Part shown: in pieces, positions 53,162 to 61,157 of the stretch | How the letters are laid out: every line of letters starts with the position of its first letter | Position numbering within the stretch: the first letter of the stretch is position 1 | NCBI GenBank assembly: GCA_913061095.1 | Contig: CAJXVM010000007.1 | Span: forward strand, 62,001 to 126,000 | Length of the DNA stretch: 64,000 nt | Source of the DNA: an uncultured Ignavibacteria bacterium | GTDB taxonomy: Bacteria > Bacteroidota > Ignavibacteria > SZUA-365 | Reading direction: 5' to 3' | Made by a program: the position numbers and the translations under genes | The notes under the pieces: model-generated | What the model saw: the letters and a program-made list of their open reading frames with translations, nothing else | Databases searched by the model: none | Told to the model about the DNA's origin: nothing

Positions 53162-54718
53162 ATGCCGAACCGCATCCGCCGCCTTGCGGCCATCGATCTC
53201 GGGACGAACTCCTTTCACCTCGTCATCGCCGACGTGAGGAGCAACGGGAAATTTAACGTGCTCGGCAAGGACAAGGAGGTCGTGCGTCTCGGCGAGGGCG
53301 TGACCGACATGAAGCATCTCGGCGACGAGGCGATGGAGCGCGCGCTGGAGACGCTGCGGCGCTTCAAGCTTCTCGCGCACTCCCACGACGCGCGCATCCG
53401 CGCCATCGCCACCAGCGCCGTGCGCGAGGCGAACAACCGGCAGGTCTTTGTCGACCGCGTGCGGGAGGAACTGGACATCGACATCGAAGTTGTCAGCGGC
53501 TTCGAGGAGGCGCGGCTGATCTATCTCGGCGTCATGCAGGCGCTTCCGGTGTACCAGCAGAAACTGCTGCTCGTGGACATCGGCGGCGGCAGCACCGAGT
53601 TCCTCATCGGCGAGCAGGGTGGCGTGCAGTACGCCAACAGCCTCAAGCTCGGGGCCGTGCGCCTCACCCGGCGCTTTTTCAGCGGATCGTCACTGAAGGG
53701 GAAGCATGTCGAGCAGTGCCGCGCCTGGCTGTCCGGCGCGCTGCATCCCATCGTGCGCGCCATGCGCGGACGCAGTGTGGAGACCGTAGTCGGTTCCTCC
53801 GGCACGATACTCAACACCGCGGCGATGATACTCGCCGCGAAGGGCGAGACCTTCAACGAGGATGCGGGCAACGTGACTTTCACGCGGAAGGAACTCGGGC
53901 GCGTGGTCGATGCGGTACTTTCGGCAAAGACGGCGGAGAAGCGCCGGCAGATTCCGGGCATGGATCCCGCGCGGGCGGACATCATCGTGGCCGGCGTGCT
54001 CATTCTCGAGCAGATTTTCGAGCAGCTGCGCATCGAGCGCATGACGACGAGTAAATACGCGCTGCGCGAGGGCATCCTGCTCGACACGATACAGAAAATC
54101 ATCGGAGAGGAGCGGTCGGTCGATCACCTCACTGACATCCGCAAGGCCAGCATCTACCATCTCGCCGAATCCTGTCATTACGAGCCGCGGCATGCCGCCA
54201 CGGTGCGCAAGTACGCGCTGGCGCTGTTCGATCAGCTGCACGGGCTGCACGGGCTCGGCAACACCGAACGCGAGTATCTCGAGGCCGCGGCCGTGCTGCA
54301 CGACATCGGCTATCACATCGCGCATTCGCAGCATCACAAGCACAGCTACTACCTCATCCGGCACAGCGAGCTGCTCGGCTTCACCGACCGGGAGATCGAG
54401 ATCATCTCCAACGTGGCGCGCTATCACCGGAAGAGCCATCCGAAGCAGAAGCATGACGGCTATCCGAAGCTCGGTGAGAAGGATCGCCTGCGCGTTCGCA
54501 AGCTCGCTGCCATCCTGCGCATCGCCGACGGACTCGACCGCCGCCACCGCGACATTTTCGCCAGCCTGCACTGCGAGGACGCAGACGGCAGCCTGCGCAT
54601 CCAGCTCGGGCTCAAGCGCGAAGCCGACACCAGCATCGAGCTCTGGGGCGCCGAGCGCCGCAAAGAGCTGTTCGAGGAGGTGTACGGGAGAGTGGTGGAA
54701 TTAGAGGTCGAGAAGTAG
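53162..54718 (+). CDS. Ppx/GppA-family phosphatase with HD domain
   Basis: 518 aa. N-terminal actin-like Ppx/GppA domain (1-300): RRLAAIDLGTNSFHLVIAD, RAIATSAVREANN, VVSGFEEARLIYLGV, LLVDIGGGSTEFLIG, VVGSSGTI. C-terminal HD-type domain: AVLHDIGYHIAHSQHHKHSYYLIRHSELLGFTDRE. It may act as exopolyphosphatase or pppGpp phosphatase, so could link to the stringent response; which one cannot be told from sequence. Four nt after the GT9 stop. Confidence 0.92.
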   Translation: MPNRIRRLAAIDLGTNSFHLVIADVRSNGKFNVLGKDKEVVRLGEGVTDMKHLGDEAMERALETLRRFKLLAHSHDARIRAIATSAVREANNRQVFVDRVREELDIDIEVVSGFEEARLIYLGVMQALPVYQQKLLLVDIGGGSTEFLIGEQGGVQYANSLKLGAVRLTRRFFSGSSLKGKHVEQCRAWLSGALHPIVRAMRGRSVETVVGSSGTILNTAAMILAAKGETFNEDAGNVTFTRKELGRVVDAVLSAKTAEKRRQIPGMDPARADIIVAGVLILEQIFEQLRIERMTTSKYALREGILLDTIQKIIGEERSVDHLTDIRKASIYHLAESCHYEPRHAATVRKYALALFDQLHGLHGLGNTEREYLEAAAVLHDIGYHIAHSQHHKHSYYLIRHSELLGFTDREIEIISNVARYHRKSHPKQKHDGYPKLGEKDRLRVRKLAAILRIADGLDRRHRDIFASLHCEDADGSLRIQLGLKREADTSIELWGAERRKELFEEVYGRVVELEVEK

Positions 54719-54750
54719 GCAGGGGGTTTTTACATCCCCCCTGCAAATTT
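54719..54750 (+). terminator. Possible terminator after the Ppx/GppA gene
   Basis: GCAGGGGG / CCCCCTGC stem with a 10-nt T-rich loop, followed by AAATTTTC. Confidence 0.45.
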
Positions 54751-54798
54751 TCGTATCTTGTATGATTGCATGTCGAACAGCAATCACACGGCGCACTC

Positions 54799-56301
54799 AT
54801 GGTAGACGTCTACATCGAAGATCTCGCGCAGCATGTCGGTTCGGAAGTCACGCTCAAGGGCTGGCTTTACAACAAGCGCGAGGGCGGAAAAATCCTGTTT
54901 CTCATCCTGCGCGACGGCACGGGGCTGTGCCAGTGTGTGCTGTCCGCGGACAGCGTGTCCGAAGCGGACTGGGAGAGCGCCCATACGCTCACGCAGGAAT
55001 CCTCCTTCACGGTCACGGGCGCCGTGCGCGCCGACGAGCGCGCGCCGGGCGGCTATGAAATGGACGTGCGCACGCTTTCGGTGGTCCATGTCGCCGAGGA
55101 ATACCCGATCACGCCGAAGGAGCACAGCATCGATTTCCTCGCGCCGCGGCGCCACCTGTGGATCCGATCCCGCCGGCAGGCGGCCATCCTGCGGATCCGG
55201 CACAGCATCATCCGCGCCATCCGCAATTTCTTCGACGATCGCGGTTTCGTGCTGTTCGACGCTCCCATCCTCACTCCGAACGCCGTCGAGGGGACGTCCA
55301 CCCTCTTCGAGACCGAGTACTTCGACCTGGGCAAGGCGTATCTCACGCAGTCCGGCCAGCTCTACGGCGAAGCGGGCGCGATGGCGCTGGGCAAGATTTA
55401 CGTGTTCGGTCCGACCTTCCGCGCCGAGGCCTCGAAGACGCGCCGCCACCTGACCGAGTTCTGGATGGTGGAGCCGGAAATGGCCTGGTTCGATCTCGAT
55501 GACGACATGACGCTCGCCGAGGAGTTCATTTCGCACATCGTGCAGACGGTGCTGAAGGAACGCAAGCATGAACTCGCCGAACTCGAACGCGACACCGCGG
55601 CGCTTGAGAACATCCTCCCGCCCTTCCCGCGCGTCTCCTACGACGAGGCGGTGGAGATGCTGCACAGTGAGAAGACAGGCGAAATGGTGGACGAACGCAT
55701 CGCGGCGGCGGAGAAGGAGCGCGAGGAGCTCACCGCCGAGCTGGAGGAGGGAAAGAAGAATTACAACCAGATGAAGGAATGGAAGCGCAAGAAGTTCGAC
55801 GCGCGGGAGATCCAGATCCGCGTACGCCTCGACGAGATCGAAGAGCTGCTGCGCAACCTGCCGAAGTGGAAGGAAAGCGCAAAGAATTTCGAGCACGGCG
55901 CCGACCTCGGCGGCAGCGACGAGACCGTGCTGACCTGGTATTTCGACCGTCCGGTGATCGTGCACCGCTATCCCGCGGCCGTGAAGGCGTTTTACATGAA
56001 GCGGGATCCGGAGGATGAAACAAAGGCGCTGGCGATGGACGTGCTTGCGCCGGAGGGCTACGGGGAGATCATCGGCGGCAGTCAGCGCGAGGACAATCTC
56101 GACTACCTGCTCGAGCGCATCCGCGAGCACGACCTGCCGCAGGAGGTGTTCGAGTGGTTCCTCGACCTGCGCCGCTACGGCAGCGTGCCGCATTCCGGCT
56201 TCGGCCTCGGCGTGGAGCGCACCGTCGCGTGGATCTGCGGCATCGATCACGTGCGCGAGACCATCCCCTTCCCACGGATGATTCATCGGAATTCGCCGTA
56301 G
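54799..56301 (+). CDS. asnS: Asparaginyl-tRNA synthetase with a coiled-coil insertion
   Basis: 500 aa, class IIb. OB-fold anticodon domain (1-105, [26 protein letters not shown]), motif 2 region ([30 protein letters not shown]), and motif 3 ([27 protein letters not shown]). Between motif 2 and motif 3 is a 75-residue charged, helical insert (about 305-380: [61 protein letters not shown]). The motif-1-type segment is also present. It charges tRNA-Asn directly. The track start (TTG at 54766) adds 11 residues; the ATG at 54799 fits the family better. Confidence 0.94.
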   Translation: MVDVYIEDLAQHVGSEVTLKGWLYNKREGGKILFLILRDGTGLCQCVLSADSVSEADWESAHTLTQESSFTVTGAVRADERAPGGYEMDVRTLSVVHVAEEYPITPKEHSIDFLAPRRHLWIRSRRQAAILRIRHSIIRAIRNFFDDRGFVLFDAPILTPNAVEGTSTLFETEYFDLGKAYLTQSGQLYGEAGAMALGKIYVFGPTFRAEASKTRRHLTEFWMVEPEMAWFDLDDDMTLAEEFISHIVQTVLKERKHELAELERDTAALENILPPFPRVSYDEAVEMLHSEKTGEMVDERIAAAEKEREELTAELEEGKKNYNQMKEWKRKKFDAREIQIRVRLDEIEELLRNLPKWKESAKNFEHGADLGGSDETVLTWYFDRPVIVHRYPAAVKAFYMKRDPEDETKALAMDVLAPEGYGEIIGGSQREDNLDYLLERIREHDLPQEVFEWFLDLRRYGSVPHSGFGLGVERTVAWICGIDHVRETIPFPRMIHRNSP

Positions 56302-56395
56302 GGGATTCTTCTGCGGACCCGAGACAGGACAGTGCACCGCGTCTCAACGCAGGTGTCCGCGACGGATGTCCCTGAGGGACCTCGGCAGATATGCA

Positions 56396-56434
56396 GCGCC
56401 CGCCACGTCCGTTTGACACGGATCCGGCGGGCGT
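56396..56434. terminator. Bidirectional hairpin between asnS and the metallophosphoesterase gene
   Basis: CGCCCGCC / GGCGGGCG stem with an inner GTCCG...CGGAT pairing; lies between convergent genes. T-rich tail TTCTCGTT on the plus side. Confidence 0.5.
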
Positions 56435-56451
56435 TCTCGTTGCCTGAAATC

Positions 56452-57384
56452 CTACGCGGATTCGAGGGTGAGCACGGTGATTTCGGGGGGACAGTTGATG
56501 CGGACGGGGATGCCGACGGTGCCGATGCCGCGGGTGACGTAGAGCTGGGTGCCGTCGAGGCGGTAGAGTCCCTCGATGTAGCCGGAGATCAGCGCGGCGG
56601 GCGTGATGACGGTGTCGAACACGCGCGCGATGACAATCTGTCCGCCATGCGTGTGGCCGCTGACCATGAGATCCACCCCCCACTCGGATGCTTCCTCCAG
56701 GTAATACGGTTTATGACAGAGCACGACATTCGGGATGCGCGCGTCGAGTCCATCGACGGCAGAGCGGAACAGGTTGTCAAAGGGATGGCCTGAACGCACG
56801 TCATCAAGTCCGATCAGCGCCAGCGGCGCGCCGTCGACGTCGAGTACGATGTGCTCGTTGCGCAGCATGCGAACACCGGCGTGCCCGAGTTCCTTCGAGA
56901 CGTAATCCGCGTCGGCGAAATAGTCATGGTTGCCCGTGCTGCCGTACACGCCGTAAGGCGCTTCGAGTTTCTGCAATGCGTCGGCGACGGCTTCGACCTC
57001 CTCGTTGCGGTTCTGGATGAAATCTCCGGGCAGCACAATGGCGTCGGGCTTCAGCTTGTTCATCCGGGTGACGTAGGGATCGATATCCTTCTTATCCATA
57101 TACGGCCCGGAATGAATATCCGAGATCATCGCGATGCGGAATCCCTCCACCCGCTTCGGGAGATTGTTGATGCGCACGGTCTTGTGCACGACTTCGAAAT
57201 CATCATCCCGGCTGACCTTCCCGACCATCGGTCCGCTGAGCGAAATAATCGTCAATCCGGACACGCCCTTGCGCATGAAATCGCGGCGGCCATGGTCTAC
57301 CTGTCCCGATTCAGAACGCGGCGCATCTCCAGCGGGAGCTGCATTCTTTTCTGGTTGTGCCTGTGGGCGATCCCCGTTTGACAT
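56452..57384 (-). CDS. Tat-exported metallophosphoesterase
   Basis: 310 aa. N-terminal twin-arginine signal HGRRDFMRKGVSGLTIISLSGP (Arg33-Arg34) after a 30-residue polar leader, so the folded enzyme probably crosses the inner membrane by Tat. Calcineurin-like phosphoesterase motifs follow: MISDIHSGPY, LPGDFI, GSTGNHDYF, LCHKPY, VSGHTHGGQI. Resembles the YkuE/YaeI group of membrane-associated phosphoesterases (YaeI acts on UDP-2,3-diacylglucosamine-like or phospholipid substrates in some species; substrate here unknown). Convergent with asnS. Confidence 0.92.
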   Translation of the reverse strand: MSNGDRPQAQPEKNAAPAGDAPRSESGQVDHGRRDFMRKGVSGLTIISLSGPMVGKVSRDDDFEVVHKTVRINNLPKRVEGFRIAMISDIHSGPYMDKKDIDPYVTRMNKLKPDAIVLPGDFIQNRNEEVEAVADALQKLEAPYGVYGSTGNHDYFADADYVSKELGHAGVRMLRNEHIVLDVDGAPLALIGLDDVRSGHPFDNLFRSAVDGLDARIPNVVLCHKPYYLEEASEWGVDLMVSGHTHGGQIVIARVFDTVITPAALISGYIEGLYRLDGTQLYVTRGIGTVGIPVRINCPPEITVLTLESA

Positions 57385-57409
57385 CTATGACAATCCTTCT
57401 GTTATCCTG

Positions 57410-57436
57410 CAAAAACGGGCATCCAGAGATGCCCGT
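57410..57436 (-). terminator. Terminator after the outer-membrane barrel gene
   Basis: Minus strand: ACGGGCATC-TCTG-GATGCCCGT followed by TTTTT. Lies between the barrel gene and the metallophosphoesterase gene. Confidence 0.8.
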
Positions 57437-57514
57437 ACTGCAAATAAAAACACGAAAATTGTGCTGTGAGTGCCCTGGATCGGGATTCGGCAGGGGCAAT
57501 CCCGCATCCCCATC

Positions 57515-58252
57515 TCAGAAGCGGACGCTGACGCCGAGCGCGATGTTCATCATGTCCGTCTCGGACTGCTTCGCATAGCGCTCCTCAAGAATCGGTGCGC
57601 CGTTGGGAGCCGCGGTGATGGAATCCTCATTGAAATATTTGGCTTCGCCGCCGTAAAGGTAGCGGACACGGCCATTGATGAACACTTCCACACCGCGTCC
57701 CGGCTCGTCTGTTTCACCGCGGTAGACGCGGAACATCACGCCCGCGCCGGCGCCGTAGCTGAAGGCGATGTCGTCGAGATTGACCGATCCGGCGATGTCA
57801 CTGTCTTCGAAGCGCTCGTCCTCCACCTTTGATTCGGTCCACAGGTAATGAAAGCCCACGAGGCCCTCGAAATACGGGCGAAACATGCCATCCTGCGGCT
57901 GGAAGCGGAGGAAGAGATGTCCGAGCGCGATGTTGTTGGAGGTGGTCAGATCGACGTTCACCAGCTGCACGGTGCTGGAGAAGGGCACATTGAAGGTGCG
58001 GCTGCCGTAGGTTGCGAAGCCGCCGGAGATGCCGGCCACGACGGGCAGCTTCGGGATCACATAGCCGAGGTCGAGCGAAAGTCCGAACCCCGCGTCATTC
58101 GAGTTTTCCTTGAACTCGTTCTGCGGGAGGGCGATGAGAAAATCGAGTCCGCCCTGGAATTGTCCGATCCTGTATTCCTGCGCGGAGGAGCGGACGGGGA
58201 TGAGCATCATCATCACAAGGATGCCGAGGGAAAGTGTCTTCATTGTATTCAT
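57515..58252 (-). CDS. Outer-membrane beta-barrel protein
   Basis: 245 aa. Signal peptide 1-25 (LGILVMMMLIPVRSSAQ); alternating polar and hydrophobic strands, PYFEGLVGFHYLW and SYGAGAGVMFRVY-type strands and a C-terminal LGVSVRF ending in Phe. This is the OmpX/OmpW-like or opacity-type small-barrel pattern common in Bacteroidota; no specific function can be assigned. An ATG three codons later is an alternative start. Divergent from the BNR protein gene; own terminator downstream. Confidence 0.82.
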   Translation of the reverse strand: MNTMKTLSLGILVMMMLIPVRSSAQEYRIGQFQGGLDFLIALPQNEFKENSNDAGFGLSLDLGYVIPKLPVVAGISGGFATYGSRTFNVPFSSTVQLVNVDLTTSNNIALGHLFLRFQPQDGMFRPYFEGLVGFHYLWTESKVEDERFEDSDIAGSVNLDDIAFSYGAGAGVMFRVYRGETDEPGRGVEVFINGRVRYLYGGEAKYFNEDSITAAPNGAPILEERYAKQSETDMMNIALGVSVRF

Positions 58253-58390
58253 GGATCATGCCGAATATATGATGGATAAAAACCGGTCAGAATGAATCAT
58301 CACAGGGAAACGGGATTCGAAATCGGCAGTATTGACAGTGGAATGTCGATTTCCATTGCTTCTGTTTGATTTTGCAGGCATCTTACCGGA

Positions 58391-58409
58391 TGCAGTGCAA
58401 TATACTGCA
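58391..58409 (+). promoter_or_regulatory. Small inverted repeat ahead of the BNR protein gene
   Basis: TGCAGT-GCAATAT-ACTGCA, 40 nt before the ATG. Possible operator; function unknown. Confidence 0.25.
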
Positions 58410-58448
58410 CACTGATTGACGTTTCGAAATTGTGTATCCGGAGTTTCC

Positions 58449-61043
58449 ATGTCTCGAGTGTTCCGATCTCCCGCTGCCGTACTCACGGCCCTGTATACGG
58501 GCAGCATCGCCCTTTTGTTTCTGTTGAATCCGCGTCCGGCATTTTTTAATGCGCCGCCGGAATTCGGCGTCGACGAAGCCAAACCGTTCCGGGAATCTGT
58601 CGAAATGCTGCGCTATCATTACGAACAGCGCGCGTACGGCAATCCCGGCGTGAACATCGACCAGCGGCTCTGGGATGCGTGGCAGGATGTGGCGCAGTCC
58701 CCGCAGAGCGCGCTGCTGAAGCCGTTCTCCACCGCTGCGACGTGGAAGTCCGAGGGACCGACAAACATCGGCGGGCGCATGCGCGCGGTGGCGTTTCATC
58801 CCGTGGAGACAAACACGATTTACGCCGGCGGCGCCTCGGGCGGTGTGTGGCGCAGCACCGATCTCGGCGAGAGCTGGACGCCCCTCACCGACGACCAGCC
58901 GCGCATGACGGTCGGTGCACTGGCGATCGACGAGAACAATCCCTCGACGATTTTCGCCGGCACGGGCGAGCCGGTGGCGCAGTACTATCCGCGCTACAGC
59001 GGCGCACCTACCTATGACGGTGTCGGCGTGCTGCGCAGCGATGACGGCGGTGACAACTGGGAGCTGCTTCCCTGGCCGGCCACCAGCAGCGCGGTGCACC
59101 GCATCGCCCTGCATCCCGAATCCTCCGATACGCTCCTGGTTGCGACGACCAATAAACTCTACAAGAGCACCGATGGCGGACAGAACTGGAGCAGCACGCT
59201 CAGCGGTGTGATCACTGACGTGCTGTACAAGCCCGACGACCCTTCCACGGTGTATGCCGCGGTGGGCAATGACTTCGGCAGCAGTTCGAACGGCGTGTAC
59301 GTCTCCCATGCCGGAGGCGGATCCTGGACCTGGGAGAAACTCGAGACGAATTTCGCGCCGGGCGACTCGCTGGGACGCATCGTGCTGAGTATCCCCAAGT
59401 CCGATCCCGACCGGATTTATGCAGGCGCGGCACTCAGCCGCCGGCGCATGCCCGAAGGCGACATTGATTTCAAGGGCGTGTTCATCTCCTACGACGCGGG
59501 ACAGACATGGGAACGCAAACAGACAGCCATCAACAACGGTTTCACCCGCGGACAGGCCTTCTACGATCTCTGCATCGCCACCTCGCCGACCGATCCGGAT
59601 TTCGTGATGATGGGCGGCATCGACCTGTACCGCAGCACCAACGGCGGCGACGGCTTCTCAAAGCTGACGCGCTGGGAGCTGCGCACGATCGACCCGGACA
59701 ATCCCGCCTACGTGCATGCCGATCAGCATCACCTTGCGTTCAAGCCCGACGATCCCTCCGTGATCGTGTCCGCGAACGACGGCGGCATTTTCATCAGTAC
59801 AACCTCCGGCAGCGGGTGGAAGGACAAGTCCGAAGGACTCGTCACAACGCAGTTCTACAGCATCACATACGCGCCGTCGAACAGCGATCTGCTCTACGGC
59901 GGCACGCAGGACAACAGCAACATGCGGCAGGCCTCGCCGGGACTGACAAACTGGTCGTATGTCGGCGGCGGTGACGGAGGACGCATCGCCGTGGATCCGG
60001 ACAACAGCAGCCTGATGTATTTCACGATCAACACGACGCCGTACCGCACCTTCGACGGCACCAGCCTGCAGAGGGTGGGGAACGGCTTGAGCGGATATCG
60101 CGTCAACTGGGTGCGCCCCCTCCTGCTGGATCCCAGCGGCGAGCGTCTGTACACCGGCAGTCATTACATGCATCGTCTCAGTCCCGCCAAGGACGCCGGG
60201 TCGTGGCTGACCATCAGCCAGAGCGCCCTGACGAACACCTCGGTGGTGACCGATCTCGCCATGCCGCCGGAGAATCCGCGCTACATGTATGCCACGACCG
60301 GCGACGGCAAGGTGTATTACTGCTTCAACGTGCTGGCACTCGATCCGGAATGGATCAACATGAGTGAAGGCCTGCCGAATCGCTGGATTACGGACATCAA
60401 CATCCTTCCCGGCACCTGGAACACGGTGTACATTTCCATGTCCGGGTACGGGACGGGACATGCGTTCAAGACCACCGACGGCGGGGAATCCTGGGAGGAC
60501 ATCAGCGGTGATCTGCCGGACATTCCGGCCAACGCCATCATCCCCGATCCGGATGACCCCAATACGATTTTCCTTGCGACGGATGTCAACGTGTGGTACA
60601 CGACCAACGGCGGCGAGAACTGGAAGCAGTTCGGCAACGGACTGCCGAACGTCGTGTGCTATGACATGAAGCTGACGCCGGAGAACAAGCTGGTCGTCGG
60701 TACCTACGGCCGCGGCATCTGGACGGTCGACGCCGTGACATCCGTCGGTGAGCCCGAAGCGGCGCCTTCCGGTATCGCACTCGCCGCAAATTATCCGAAT
60801 CCCTTCGGCAGCGGTGCCGCGTCATCCACGACATTGCGCTATTCGCTCGATCGCGCCGATGACGTGCAGCTGCAGGTGTACGACGCCTCCGGCCGCATGA
60901 TCGCAACGCTGGTCGAGGGGCGCCGCGAGGCAGGATCGCACACGGCCGCGTTCGCGGCATCGAACCTGCCTGCGGGCACGTACTTTGCCGTCCTCCGCGC
61001 GGGGAGCCAGACCCTGACGAGAAAGATGGTGCTGATGCGCTGA
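58449..61043 (+). CDS. T9SS-secreted BNR/Asp-box (sortilin/VPS10-like) repeat protein
   Basis: 864 aa. N-terminal signal-like segment (AVLTALYTGSIALLFLLNPRPA), then a long beta-propeller region with repeated Asp-boxes (WRSTDLGESW, LRSDDGGDNW, KSTDGGQNW, ISYDAGQTWE, FKTTDGGESW, YTTNGGENW), as in sialidase/VPS10-type or xyloglucanase-like propellers. It ends with the type A sorting domain LAANYPNPFGSGAASSTTLRYSL ... LPAGTYFAVLRAGSQTLTRKMVLMR. It is thus a T9SS cargo; ligand or substrate unknown. No sialidase FRIP motif seen. A GGAG lies before the ATG at 58449, which excludes 11 track residues. Confidence 0.9.
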   Translation: MSRVFRSPAAVLTALYTGSIALLFLLNPRPAFFNAPPEFGVDEAKPFRESVEMLRYHYEQRAYGNPGVNIDQRLWDAWQDVAQSPQSALLKPFSTAATWKSEGPTNIGGRMRAVAFHPVETNTIYAGGASGGVWRSTDLGESWTPLTDDQPRMTVGALAIDENNPSTIFAGTGEPVAQYYPRYSGAPTYDGVGVLRSDDGGDNWELLPWPATSSAVHRIALHPESSDTLLVATTNKLYKSTDGGQNWSSTLSGVITDVLYKPDDPSTVYAAVGNDFGSSSNGVYVSHAGGGSWTWEKLETNFAPGDSLGRIVLSIPKSDPDRIYAGAALSRRRMPEGDIDFKGVFISYDAGQTWERKQTAINNGFTRGQAFYDLCIATSPTDPDFVMMGGIDLYRSTNGGDGFSKLTRWELRTIDPDNPAYVHADQHHLAFKPDDPSVIVSANDGGIFISTTSGSGWKDKSEGLVTTQFYSITYAPSNSDLLYGGTQDNSNMRQASPGLTNWSYVGGGDGGRIAVDPDNSSLMYFTINTTPYRTFDGTSLQRVGNGLSGYRVNWVRPLLLDPSGERLYTGSHYMHRLSPAKDAGSWLTISQSALTNTSVVTDLAMPPENPRYMYATTGDGKVYYCFNVLALDPEWINMSEGLPNRWITDINILPGTWNTVYISMSGYGTGHAFKTTDGGESWEDISGDLPDIPANAIIPDPDDPNTIFLATDVNVWYTTNGGENWKQFGNGLPNVVCYDMKLTPENKLVVGTYGRGIWTVDAVTSVGEPEAAPSGIALAANYPNPFGSGAASSTTLRYSLDRADDVQLQVYDASGRMIATLVEGRREAGSHTAAFAASNLPAGTYFAVLRAGSQTLTRKMVLMR

Positions 61044-61053
61044 CGCGTCCCGC

Positions 61054-61116
61054 CCCCACGCTTACGCGTGTGCACCCCACGCTCACGCGTGTGCACCCCA
61101 CGCTCACGCGTGGGGT
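61054..61116 (+). repeat. Three 21-nt tandem repeats after the BNR gene
   Basis: CCCCACGCTTACGCGTGTGCA, CCCCACGCTCACGCGTGTGCA and CCCCACGCTCACGCGTGGGGT. The last copy folds as CCCCACGC-TCAC-GCGTGGGG. Non-coding on the plus strand, ahead of a terminator. Confidence 0.85.
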
Positions 61117-61128
61117 TACCCTCAAGAG

Positions 61129-61157
61129 AATAGCCCGCCGTCAAGCGGCGGGCTATT
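61129..61157. terminator. Bidirectional terminator between the BNR gene and tex
   Basis: Perfect 12-bp stem AATAGCCCGCCG / CGGCGGGCTATT with 5-nt loop, followed by TATTTCTG. The tex stop codon lies within the stem. Confidence 0.75.

Noticed and set aside
54784-56337. 517-aa minus-strand ORF antisense to asnS
   Set aside because: Produced by GC-rich third positions of asnS; no recognisable protein.
61054-61116. Tandem repeats as a CRISPR or origin
   Set aside because: Only three contiguous 21-nt units without spacers, and no DnaA boxes seen.
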